A DNA stretch of 64,000 nt, from contig NZ_JBAJHU010000014.1 of assembly GCF_036867415.1 (NCBI RefSeq), positions 1 through 64,000 of the forward strand. The letters run 5' to 3'. The position numbers and the translations under genes were made by a program. Below the pieces are notes generated by a model. The model did no database searches, was not told the DNA's origin, and was given only the letters and a program-made list of their open reading frames with translations. Source of the DNA: Rossellomorea sp036867415 (lineage in GTDB: Bacteria; Bacillota; Bacilli; Bacillales; Bacillaceae_B). Of the stretch, positions 49,270-57,372 are shown one piece after another (position 1 is the stretch's first letter; every line of letters starts with the position of its first letter).

Positions 49270-50214
49270 TTGAACTATATTCGGAAAAGCTGGTTTTTAT
49301 TAATCGTTCTATTCCTGTCGGCTTGCGGGGCCGCTTCCGATGAGAAGAGAGAAAAGGACGGTAAACTCGATGTGTATACAACTGTATATCCAATCGAGGA
49401 TTTCACAAAGAAAATCGGCGGGGAGCATGTCGACGTTCACAGCATTTACCCGCCGGGTGCCGATGAGCATACCTTTGAGCCATCACAAAAAGATATGATC
49501 AAGATGGCGGATGGAGATGCGTTCTTTTATGTCGGGATGGGTCTTGAAGGGTTTGTCGAGAAGTCCAAATCCATTCTGAAAAATGAGGATGTTAAAGTGG
49601 TGCCAGTAAGCGAAGGCATTGAAGTTGAACATGAGGAAGATGGTCATGATGATGAGGAGGAGCATGCAGAAGACGGGCACGGACATCAACATGAGACCGA
49701 TCCGCATATTTGGCTGAATCCCGAATACTCCAAACATATGGCAGAAGTAATCGCGGAAACCTTATCGGAAGAAATGCCGGAACATAAAGAAGAATTCCAA
49801 TCGAATCTGAAAGATTTAACCGGTGAACTCGATGCACTGGATGCTGAATTCAAGCAAATGGCAGAATCCGCACCGCATAAAACCTTCTATGTTTCACACG
49901 CTGCATACAGCTATTGGGAAGAGCGATACGGCTTACATCAGGAAGCCATCGCAGGATTGAACACATCGGATGAACCATCACAGCAGGAATTGAAAAAAAT
50001 CATCGATCAAGCGAAAAAGGACGATGTTCAATACATTCTGTTTGAGCAAAATGTCTCCTCCCGTCTGACGGAAGTCGTCCAAAAGGAACTGGGGGCTGAA
50101 TCCCTCAATCTTCATAATTTATCTGTTCTGACTGAAAAAGACCGGGATGAAAATGAAGATTATTTCTCATTGATGAGGCAGAATATCGTCACATTGGAAA
50201 AGGCGCTGCAATAG
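49270..50214 (+). CDS. znuA: Zinc-binding lipoprotein of an ABC importer (ZnuA/AdcA type)
   Basis: A 314-residue cluster A-I metal receptor. It is a lipoprotein with lipobox LSAC (Cys 19). Metal ligands are expected at His 67 (DEHTFEPS), His 146 (DPHIWLNP), His ~211 (YVSHAAYSYW) and Glu/Asp near the C-terminus. The His/Asp/Glu-rich loop at ~121-141 (HEEDGHDDEEEH, DGHGHQHE) is the mark of zinc rather than manganese receptors. A Zur box upstream agrees. The ATPase and permease genes are not adjacent, so it relies on components encoded elsewhere. TTG start with AAGGAGG seven bases upstream. Confidence 0.93.
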   Translation: MNYIRKSWFLLIVLFLSACGAASDEKREKDGKLDVYTTVYPIEDFTKKIGGEHVDVHSIYPPGADEHTFEPSQKDMIKMADGDAFFYVGMGLEGFVEKSKSILKNEDVKVVPVSEGIEVEHEEDGHDDEEEHAEDGHGHQHETDPHIWLNPEYSKHMAEVIAETLSEEMPEHKEEFQSNLKDLTGELDALDAEFKQMAESAPHKTFYVSHAAYSYWEERYGLHQEAIAGLNTSDEPSQQELKKIIDQAKKDDVQYILFEQNVSSRLTEVVQKELGAESLNLHNLSVLTEKDRDENEDYFSLMRQNIVTLEKALQ

Positions 50215-50222
50215 CAGCGGTG

Positions 50223-50256
50223 AGCATCACTCTTTTTATGTAGTGGTGCTTTTTTG
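50223..50256 (+). terminator. Terminator of znuA
   Basis: AGCATCACT (50223-50231) pairs with AGTGGTGCT (50242-50250), with one G-U pair, then TTTTTTG. Confidence 0.8.
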
Positions 50257-50287
50257 TGTTTTTGTGTGGCTGTGTGATGTGAATTGA

Positions 50288-50398
50288 TGTACCAGGTACA
50301 ATTTTCGTTTATTGTACCTGGTACATTTCAAACTCTATGTACCTGGTACAATCACTTTGATTTGTTCCTGGCACATTCACACCTTTTGTTCCTGGCAA
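50288..50398. repeat. Cluster of TGTACCTGGTACA palindromes (site D)
   Basis: TGTACCAGGTACA (50288-50300), TGTACCTGGTACA (50313-50325) and TGTACCTGGTACA (50338-50350) at an exact 25-bp pitch, then TGTTCCTGGCACA (~50363) and TGTTCCTGGCAAA (~50387). This is the largest cluster in the window, in the znuA-ythA spacer. It may overlap the ythA upstream region. Confidence 0.85.
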
Positions 50399-50520
50399 AA
50401 AGAAACAAACTACCAGTATCCTCTAAGCCATAACATCAAGTCCCCCTCCATTCCCATGCATATTATTTTCCATTAAGTGGACAATAAGGAAAGCGAATGA
50501 TATGTAAGGGAGAATTTGAA

Positions 50521-51873
50521 ATGGATGAATTGGTACTTGCTAGATCTTTATTTGGGACGACGATGGCTTTTCATATTATTTTTGCGACGCTTGGAGTCGG
50601 GATTCCATTGATGATCCTTGTGGCGGAAATCATGTATCAGCGTACGAATGACCTTGATTATTCAGTGATGGCCAAGCGGTGGACGAAGGCGTTCGCCGTG
50701 CTTCTGGGTGTCGGGATTCCGACCGGGACGATTGCCGGTGTGCAATTATCCCTGCTTTGGCCTGGTTTCATGGAAGTCATCGGACGGGTGATGGCCCTGC
50801 CATTTCAGATTGAAATCTATGCTTTCTTCATCGAGGCTCTTTTTATGTCCATTTATGTGTATGCAGCCAATCGGATCGCTCCCTGGATGCGGATCGTGAG
50901 CTTGATCCTTGTAGCCGTGGGAGGACTTGCCTCGGCAGTTCTGATTACGAATGTCCACGCCTTTGAAGGAACACCGGCGGGATTCAATATTGTCGATGGA
51001 GAAATCACGGACGTGGATCCGTGGAAGGCATTTTTCAATCCAAGCTTCTTTGTAACTGCCGGGCATGTCGCTCTTTCAGCTTACGTCGTCGGTTCATTCA
51101 CGATAGCTTCTGTGGCTGCATTCAAAATGCTCCGTACACCTTTTGGATCGAGAGTTTATAAGTTTCACGGCAAAGCATTGATGATCTGTCTTGCCGTCGG
51201 GGGTGTCTTCTCATTCCTGACTGCGATCAACGGACATGAATCGGCACAAATGCTCCACGAGTATCAGCCTGAGAAACTGGCCGCTGCGGAAGGTCTGTTC
51301 GAAACGCAGACACATGCGCCGCTCGCAATCGGAGGATTCACAGACAGTGAAGAACAGGAAGTCAAATGGGGAATCGAAATCCCCTGGGCACTGAGCTTCC
51401 TTGCAGGGAACAGTTTTGACACAGAAGTCATCGGGTTGAATGATTTTCCTGAAGAATACTGGCCGCCGCTCTTCGTACATACCTTGTTCAACGGGATGGT
51501 CGCCATCGGTTCATTACTGATCTTACTTGCACTGACTGCGTTTGTGTGGAAGAAGATATTGAAAAAGGACCGATATCCGAAATGGTTGATGTGGCTGTTT
51601 ACAGCAGGGGGGCCCCTTTCCATCCTTGCAATCGAATTTGGGTGGATTTTTGCCTGCACGGGCCGTCAGCCCTGGACCATTTACCGGATCTTAAGTACAG
51701 AGGATTCGGTTACCTCGACCGGGAATATTGCCATTCTCTTCATTCTGTTTGTCTCTGTTTATGCCATATTAGCGGTAGCGGTCGTACTGGTTCTTCTGTA
51801 TTACTTCAGACGAAACCCGCCGCAAAAAGATATTGATAAAGCAGAAGGCAAGGAAATTCCACTGTCTACTTAA
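50521..51873 (+). CDS. ythA: Cytochrome bd-type oxidase subunit I (YthA, CIO-like)
   Basis: A quinol oxidase subunit I of 450 residues with about nine membrane helices. Heme ligand His 18 (TTMAFHIIFA), a second His near 183 (TAGHVALSAY), the GRQPW motif near 385 and the internal HESAQMLHEYQPEKLAAAEG (start ~248) identify the family. The Q-loop is short, as in cyanide-insensitive (CIO/YthAB) oxidases rather than E. coli CydA. It oxidises menaquinol and reduces oxygen in the cytoplasmic membrane. AAGGGAG eight bases upstream supports this ATG, not one 24 bases earlier. Operon with ythB. Confidence 0.92.
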   Translation: MDELVLARSLFGTTMAFHIIFATLGVGIPLMILVAEIMYQRTNDLDYSVMAKRWTKAFAVLLGVGIPTGTIAGVQLSLLWPGFMEVIGRVMALPFQIEIYAFFIEALFMSIYVYAANRIAPWMRIVSLILVAVGGLASAVLITNVHAFEGTPAGFNIVDGEITDVDPWKAFFNPSFFVTAGHVALSAYVVGSFTIASVAAFKMLRTPFGSRVYKFHGKALMICLAVGGVFSFLTAINGHESAQMLHEYQPEKLAAAEGLFETQTHAPLAIGGFTDSEEQEVKWGIEIPWALSFLAGNSFDTEVIGLNDFPEEYWPPLFVHTLFNGMVAIGSLLILLALTAFVWKKILKKDRYPKWLMWLFTAGGPLSILAIEFGWIFACTGRQPWTIYRILSTEDSVTSTGNIAILFILFVSVYAILAVAVVLVLLYYFRRNPPQKDIDKAEGKEIPLST

Positions 51874-51892
51874 CTGATTAGGAGGAATGATC

Positions 51893-52921
51893 ATGACTCA
51901 GATGTTGATAGCGATTACGATCCTTTGGGGCTTTGTATTCATTTATGCCGTGATGGCGACGATGGATTTCGGGGCAGGTTTCTGGTCGATGCTTTACATC
52001 AATCATGACAAGACGAAAGCAACCAATATCGCGAACCGATATCTGTCCCCGACGTGGGAAGTGACGAATACATTCATTGTGGCACTGGTCGTGGCGGTTT
52101 ACAGCCTGTTTCCCGGAGCTGCCTATTCTCTCGGCACCGTCCTATTGGTACCGGGAAGTTTAATCCTCCTCCTGCTTGCGATTCGAAGTGCATTTCTCGT
52201 CTTTTCTCATGTGGCCGACGATTACCGGAAACCGCTGACTTACATCACAGGCATTACAGGTCTCTTGATACCAGGACTATTGATCAGCGTGCTGCCGATT
52301 TCGCATGGTCCTTATATTGACTTTGAAGACGGTCAGACGCTGCTATTGGGAAAACTTTTTACAAGCCCTCATGAATATGCATTCTTTGGGTTTGCCGTGG
52401 CAAGTACATTATTTCTTTCTTCGCTCCTATTAGCTGATTACTCAAAGGCGTCCCGTGAATTTGAGGCGTATAAAATGTACAGGCGTGATGCGATGATCAT
52501 TGGACCGATTTCTGTCGTGATGGCTTTCCTTATCATGATGACGATGAATAATGAAGCAAACTGGATTTATGAACGAATGATGGAGGATTTTAACATCCTT
52601 CTTATTTCCCTGCTCGGTTTTCTTGTTGCAGGGGGGGCACTGTTCCTTCCCACCAATAAGGAAGGCATGAAAGGCATGCCTCGATTGGCAGTGGTGGCTG
52701 TTACATTTCAATACGTACTGGCAAGCTATGTCTACGGAAAGGCACATCTACCGTATATCATTTATCCTGAGGTGACGATTCAATCGGGATTTACAGACCC
52801 GAATTCGTTCAAGGCCGTCTTCATTACGTATATAGTCGGGTTTATCATCCTCTTCCCCGGCTTTGTGTACTTCTGGAGTTTATTCATGAACGACAAACGG
52901 TATTTAAGGCAAAAAAGTTAG
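51893..52921 (+). CDS. ythB: Cytochrome bd-type oxidase subunit II (YthB)
   Basis: Subunit II of the oxidase, 342 residues with about eight to nine membrane helices. It begins MTQMLIAITILWGFVFIYAV, and DFGAGFWSM (~27-35) is the conserved N-terminal signature. Also visible is SPTWEVTNTFIVALVVA (start ~51). It follows ythA by 19 bp with GGAGG seven bases before the chosen ATG; an ATG six bases earlier is too close. No cydC or cydD lies nearby. No clear terminator directly follows. Confidence 0.92.
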   Translation: MTQMLIAITILWGFVFIYAVMATMDFGAGFWSMLYINHDKTKATNIANRYLSPTWEVTNTFIVALVVAVYSLFPGAAYSLGTVLLVPGSLILLLLAIRSAFLVFSHVADDYRKPLTYITGITGLLIPGLLISVLPISHGPYIDFEDGQTLLLGKLFTSPHEYAFFGFAVASTLFLSSLLLADYSKASREFEAYKMYRRDAMIIGPISVVMAFLIMMTMNNEANWIYERMMEDFNILLISLLGFLVAGGALFLPTNKEGMKGMPRLAVVAVTFQYVLASYVYGKAHLPYIIYPEVTIQSGFTDPNSFKAVFITYIVGFIILFPGFVYFWSLFMNDKRYLRQKS

Positions 52922-53010
52922 GGTCTTTCCTATTGAATGCCGCAGCGAATTTCCATGCACCAACTGGTCATACTCAATTCTTATTTTAAATTTTTTCATA
53001 GAACCACAAA

Positions 53011-53048
53011 AAAGGACATGAACCTCTCTCTGGGAATTCATGTCCTTT
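53011..53048 (-). terminator. Terminator of the men operon
   Basis: AAAGGACATGAA (53011-53022) pairs with TTCATGTCCTTT (53037-53048). The minus strand continues TTTTTTGTGG. It lies just after the menC stop and could also stop ythB transcripts. Confidence 0.85.
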
Positions 53049-53053
53049 CCTTT

Positions 53054-54160
53054 TTACAACAAATACTCTTCCGTGTTTTCACACACTTCCTTAAGGCGCT
53101 TTTGATTCAGATCAACTCCGATGCCAGACTTGTCAAACCTCTTTACATACCCGCTGGAGGCTATGATCGGAGTGTCTATGATGTCTTCATCCCAATACTT
53201 CAATGATGAAGAGATGTCTCCGGGTATCGAAAATCCTTCAAGGGTGGCAAGGCTGATGTTATGCGCCCTGGATACCCCGAATTCTATCATCCCCCCGCAC
53301 CACAATCTAATCCCGTTCTCCTGACAAAGACGATAGATATCCAGTGCAGCATTGTACCCGCCTACTCTGCCCAGCTTTATGTTGACGACGCCGCAGCTGC
53401 CCAGATGGATGGCACTCTTCATATCATGAGGCGTCACGATGCTTTCATCCAGGCAAATCGGGGTTTGCAGCTCTTTTTGCAAAATGGCGTGTTCCACCAG
53501 GTCGTCCACTCCCAGGGGCTGTTCGATCATTTCCAGGCGGAATTCATCAAGATTTCTGAGATGTTCCGTATCCTTCAATGTATAGGCTGAATTCGCATCT
53601 GCCAAAAGCTGGAGATGAGGAAATTCATTTCTTAATGCACGGATCACTTCAATATCCGAGCCCTTGGAAATTTTAATCTTTATTCGTTCGTATCCCTCAT
53701 CGACAAGTTCTTGGGTATGAGCAATCATTCCTTCCACCGTGGCATTCCCGACGACCGCGCCTGCGAGCACTTTCTCCCGGGTTCCTCCAATCACGCTCCA
53801 AAGTGGTTTTTCTTTCTGCCTCGCGTACAGATCCCAGACCGCCATTTCCATCGAAGCCTTTGCCATTGCATTTCCTCTGACGGTATCGAATACTTTTTGC
53901 AGTTCCTCAGGATGTGAAACAGGACGGCGGCGCAATAATGGAATCAGTACATCTTTCAGCATATGAAAGCAGGTTCTCACCGTTTCTTCCGTATACCATG
54001 GCGTAGAGAACGCGACAACCTCACCTAAGCCGATAATCCCTTCCCGGTCCTCGACTTCGATGATCATCCCTTCCCTGTTTTCTACCTTTTGCAGATGAGT
54101 GACAAATGGTTTCTTCAACGGCATCGAAATTGTGTGAATCCTGATTTTTTTAATGTTCAT
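53054..54160 (-). CDS. menC: o-Succinylbenzoate synthase MenC
   Basis: An enolase-superfamily dehydratase of 368 residues that turns SHCHC into o-succinylbenzoate, an early step of menaquinone synthesis. The catalytic lysines are in IKIKISKG (~163-165) and KLGRVGGY (~260), and metal ligands in LLADANSAYTL (~189), MIEQPLG (~Glu 215) and CLDESI (~Asp/Glu 240). It overlaps menE by 11 bases and is the last gene of menF-D-H-B-E-C. Many Bacillus members also racemise N-acylamino acids; that side activity cannot be judged here. Confidence 0.93.
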   Translation of the reverse strand: MNIKKIRIHTISMPLKKPFVTHLQKVENREGMIIEVEDREGIIGLGEVVAFSTPWYTEETVRTCFHMLKDVLIPLLRRRPVSHPEELQKVFDTVRGNAMAKASMEMAVWDLYARQKEKPLWSVIGGTREKVLAGAVVGNATVEGMIAHTQELVDEGYERIKIKISKGSDIEVIRALRNEFPHLQLLADANSAYTLKDTEHLRNLDEFRLEMIEQPLGVDDLVEHAILQKELQTPICLDESIVTPHDMKSAIHLGSCGVVNIKLGRVGGYNAALDIYRLCQENGIRLWCGGMIEFGVSRAHNISLATLEGFSIPGDISSSLKYWDEDIIDTPIIASSGYVKRFDKSGIGVDLNQKRLKEVCENTEEYLL

Positions 54161-55643
54161 CGCGATCCATCCCCTGCTCCCATTGTTCTCGAAGTACTCT
54201 TCTCAATATCTTGTTGGATGCATTCCTTGGGATTTCATCTACAAATATTACTTTTTTCGGCTGCTTATAGGGTGCCAGTTTATTTTTACAGAATGAGATG
54301 ACATCTTCTTCTCCAATGAGACTTCCGCTTCTCTTTACGATAAAAGCACATGGGACCTGTCCCCACTCATCATGTGGGATTCCAGCGGTGCCGACGTCTT
54401 CGATTTCTTTATGGGAAGTGAGCACACTTTCGATTTCAGCGGGATACACATTTTCACCGCCTGAAATAATCAAATCGGAACGCCTGTCCAATACGAATAA
54501 AAAGCCATCTTCATCCAAGTATCCGATATCCCCGGTCGCCAGCCAGCCATTGTCAAAGCTTTTGCTGTTCGATTCTTCCCGGTTGTAATAACCGATCGTC
54601 ACATTGGGACCTTTCACCACTATTTCTCCTTCTTCATTTGATGAAGCGGTGACTCCCTCCTTCGTCTTTATCTTCAATTCGGAAGGAAACAGAGGTTTCC
54701 CTGCAGAACCCAGCTTAGACAAGCTGTATTCAGGAGAAAGCGTCACAATCTGAGAAGAGGTTTCCGTCATGCCATACGTTTGAAAAACAGGGATTTTCTT
54801 ATCTCTGCAGATTTCAAGCAACGGCAGCGGGGCGGGACCTCCGCCGAGCAGCATGCAGCGGAAATTCTCATGATAAGATCCACCGCCAAGCTCTCCAATC
54901 ATCCGCTGCAGCATATTGCTGACTGCCGACATGATCGTGATCGAACCGTTTTTGAGCTCTCCGGTGATCCTTTCAGCATCAAACTGTTCAAACAGGCGTA
55001 CGCCCATACCGTAAATGACGCTCCTCATCAAAATCGAGTAACCGCTGATATGAAAAAGCGGAACGGAGCAGAGCCAGGTATCATTTTCACTTATACCGAG
55101 ATTCAGAGACGAACCAATAGCACTCCACCAGTGATTTCCGTATGTCTGAAGGACGCCTTTGGGTGCTCCCGTCGTCCCCGAGGTGTACATCACGGAACAG
55201 ACTTGGTCTAACTGAAAATGATCCTTCATTTCAAAGCCAGAAGGAGTTGTTTTCTGCAGTTCTGAGAGTTTCACCTTATGAATAGTACGGCTTTGCAGTT
55301 TTTCATTAAATTGATCATCCAAAAGAACGGCAGAAAGATTCATATCCTCGATTTGAAAGGCTAATTCAGCAGGACTTAATCGATGATTCAGAAGTACGGC
55401 TGTTAATCCGAGCTGCTGCACGGCATGAATGACGATGACCGATTCAATCGAATTTTTGATCATTAATCCAATGAATTCAGCTTGAGAATCATGGACATGA
55501 CGGTGTATCTTCCCAGCCGTGTCAATCGTCAATTCCCACAGTTCTTTAAACGTATACTGGCAATCATCACTTTTCAAAGCAATGCGGTCGGGAGTCAAAT
55601 AGGTTCTCTGCTTTAGCCAATTCGGCAGCTGTTGGGTTGTCAT
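54150..55643 (-). CDS. menE: o-Succinylbenzoate-CoA ligase MenE
   Basis: An adenylate-forming enzyme (ANL superfamily) of 497 residues that makes OSB-CoA. The P-loop-like VMYTSGTTGAPKGV lies at ~148-161, TYGMTETSS at ~290-298, the hinge DRRSDLIISGGENVYP at ~388-403 and the C-terminal catalytic Lys in NASNKILRR (~480). Cytoplasmic. It lies downstream of a terminator-like hairpin that separates it from menB, so it may also have its own promoter. TTGGAG precedes the ATG. Confidence 0.95.
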   Translation of the reverse strand: MTTQQLPNWLKQRTYLTPDRIALKSDDCQYTFKELWELTIDTAGKIHRHVHDSQAEFIGLMIKNSIESVIVIHAVQQLGLTAVLLNHRLSPAELAFQIEDMNLSAVLLDDQFNEKLQSRTIHKVKLSELQKTTPSGFEMKDHFQLDQVCSVMYTSGTTGAPKGVLQTYGNHWWSAIGSSLNLGISENDTWLCSVPLFHISGYSILMRSVIYGMGVRLFEQFDAERITGELKNGSITIMSAVSNMLQRMIGELGGGSYHENFRCMLLGGGPAPLPLLEICRDKKIPVFQTYGMTETSSQIVTLSPEYSLSKLGSAGKPLFPSELKIKTKEGVTASSNEEGEIVVKGPNVTIGYYNREESNSKSFDNGWLATGDIGYLDEDGFLFVLDRRSDLIISGGENVYPAEIESVLTSHKEIEDVGTAGIPHDEWGQVPCAFIVKRSGSLIGEEDVISFCKNKLAPYKQPKKVIFVDEIPRNASNKILRRVLREQWEQGMDRDEH

Positions 55644-55682
55644 AGCTTTTCTACTCCAATTCTTAAAGGTTTATACTCAATA

Positions 55683-55719
55683 TAAAAAGCCTGATGAATC
55701 TGTCGAGATCCATCAGGCT
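55683..55719 (-). terminator. Hairpin terminator between menB and menE
   Basis: AGCCTGATG (55688-55696) pairs with CATCAGGCT (55711-55719). On the minus strand it runs into TTTTTATATTG. It should attenuate or end menFDHB transcripts before menE. Confidence 0.8.
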
Positions 55720-55727
55720 GCCCTCTA

Positions 55728-56546
55728 TTAAGGGAAACGAGGGAATTGTCCGAAGTCAGGTTTGCGTTTTTCTTTGAACGCATCTCGACCCTCTTTTGCT
55801 TCTTCGGTTGTGTAGTAAAGTAGGGTAGCATCTCCTGCAAGCTGCTGAAGTCCTGCTAAACCGTCTGTGTCTGCATTGAACGCAGCTTTCAGGAAGCGCA
55901 GGGCAGTCGGGCTCTTCTCAAGCATTTCAGAAGCCCATTGTACGGTTTCCTCTTCAAGCTTTTCATAAGGTACAACCGTGTTTACAAGTCCCATATCAAG
56001 TGCTTCCTCGGCATTGTATTGACGGCACAGGTACCAGATTTCTTTCGCTTTCTTATGTCCGATGATGCGTGCTAAATAGCCTGCACCGTAACCGGCGTCA
56101 AAGCTTCCCACTTTAGGGCCAGTTTGGCCGAATACCGCGTTATCTGCTGCGATTGTGATATCACATACGACATGAAGCACGTGACCTCCGCCGACTGCGT
56201 ATCCTGCCACCATCGCGATGACCGGTTTAGGGATGACGCGGATCAGTCGCTGTAAGTCCAATACGTTCAGACGGGGAATTTCATCCTCTCCTACGTAACC
56301 GCCGTGGCCGCGTACACTTTGGTCCCCGCCGGAACAGAATGCCTTTTCACCTGCACCTGTCAGGACGATTATGCCTACACTGGAATCGTCGCGTGCATAG
56401 GCAAACGCATCGATCAGTTCCATTACCGTCTTTGGACGGAATGCATTGCGTACTTCCGGCCGGTTGATGGTAATCTTGGCAATCCCATTATATGTTTCAT
56501 ATAAGATATCTTCGTAGTTTCTTTCTGAAACCCATTCAAAAGCCAT
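55728..56546 (-). CDS. menB: 1,4-Dihydroxy-2-naphthoyl-CoA synthase MenB
   Basis: A crotonase-family enzyme of 272 residues that closes the naphthoquinone ring from OSB-CoA. Oxyanion-hole motifs are CSGGDQSVRG (~82-91) and AGYAVGGGHVLH (~126-137); the TGPKVGSFDAGYG segment (~152-164) is MenB-specific. The ATG start with AAGGAGG nine bases upstream is used; an ATG three codons earlier abuts the ribosome-binding site. One base separates its start from the menH stop. Confidence 0.96.
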   Translation of the reverse strand: MAFEWVSERNYEDILYETYNGIAKITINRPEVRNAFRPKTVMELIDAFAYARDDSSVGIIVLTGAGEKAFCSGGDQSVRGHGGYVGEDEIPRLNVLDLQRLIRVIPKPVIAMVAGYAVGGGHVLHVVCDITIAADNAVFGQTGPKVGSFDAGYGAGYLARIIGHKKAKEIWYLCRQYNAEEALDMGLVNTVVPYEKLEEETVQWASEMLEKSPTALRFLKAAFNADTDGLAGLQQLAGDATLLYYTTEEAKEGRDAFKEKRKPDFGQFPRFP

Positions 56547-56547
56547 G

Positions 56548-57372
56548 TTAAACATCCTCCTTTATGTACTTCAAAAATACTTCCTCTATTATTGTACCAA
56601 ACTTTCGGGGTTCTTCCACATGAATTGCATGACCGGTGTCGAAAAAAGTAATAATTTCAAAGTCCCGATTCAGATCGATCATATCTTTAGCAATCCCGAC
56701 GAATTTATGATCCAGTTCACCCACCAATAAAATCACTGGGAACATAAGATCTTCCAGGGTCTCCCACCAGGAGGGCTGTGCACCGGTCCCCATCCCTTTC
56801 AGGCTGTTGGAGAGGCCGGCCGGTGATTGCTGAAGCCGCTGTTCACGAATCTTCTCCTGTTTAACAAGAGGCAGCCTTTTCTGTGTGGAGAACAGGGGGA
56901 CCTCTTCCCATAAATCCACAAATGACCGGATTCCTTCATCCAGGATCTTATCTGCGAGTGCTTGATCTCTCTCCCTTCTTTCTGCCTGCTCCTCATCCGT
57001 CCTCAGACCCGGGGAGGCACTTTCCAGTATAAGAGCGCTGACGAAATCAGGGTAGAGGTTGGAAAAGTGAAGAGCCAGCCTTCCTCCCATCGAATATCCG
57101 ATGATGACAGCTTTCTTTACACCCAGTTGACTCAATACACTGTGGATATCATGTGAAACTGCGTCCATGGAATAACGGGCAGCATCCGACGGGGAATCAC
57201 TCTTCCCATGGCCAATGATATCGATTGAAATGCACTGACAGCCCTTCTTAAGCTGTTCGGTTATTTCTTCCCACGTCCGGGAATCTCCTGTAAATCCGTG
57301 AAGAAACACAAAAGGAAATCCTTCTCCTTTAACATCTACAAAATAATCAATCTCATTCGCCTTAAGAATCAT
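56548..57372 (-). CDS. menH: SHCHC synthase MenH
   Basis: An alpha/beta hydrolase-fold lyase of 274 residues that eliminates pyruvate from SEPHCHC. Catalytic Ser ~94 in GYSMGGR, Asp in LVGELDHKF and His in GHAIHVEEP; HGFTGDSRTW (~25-34) gives the oxyanion region. Its ATG overlaps the menD stop (ATGA), with AAGGGG upstream, so the two are translationally coupled. Cytoplasmic. Confidence 0.93.
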   Translation of the reverse strand: MILKANEIDYFVDVKGEGFPFVFLHGFTGDSRTWEEITEQLKKGCQCISIDIIGHGKSDSPSDAARYSMDAVSHDIHSVLSQLGVKKAVIIGYSMGGRLALHFSNLYPDFVSALILESASPGLRTDEEQAERRERDQALADKILDEGIRSFVDLWEEVPLFSTQKRLPLVKQEKIREQRLQQSPAGLSNSLKGMGTGAQPSWWETLEDLMFPVILLVGELDHKFVGIAKDMIDLNRDFEIITFFDTGHAIHVEEPRKFGTIIEEVFLKYIKEDV

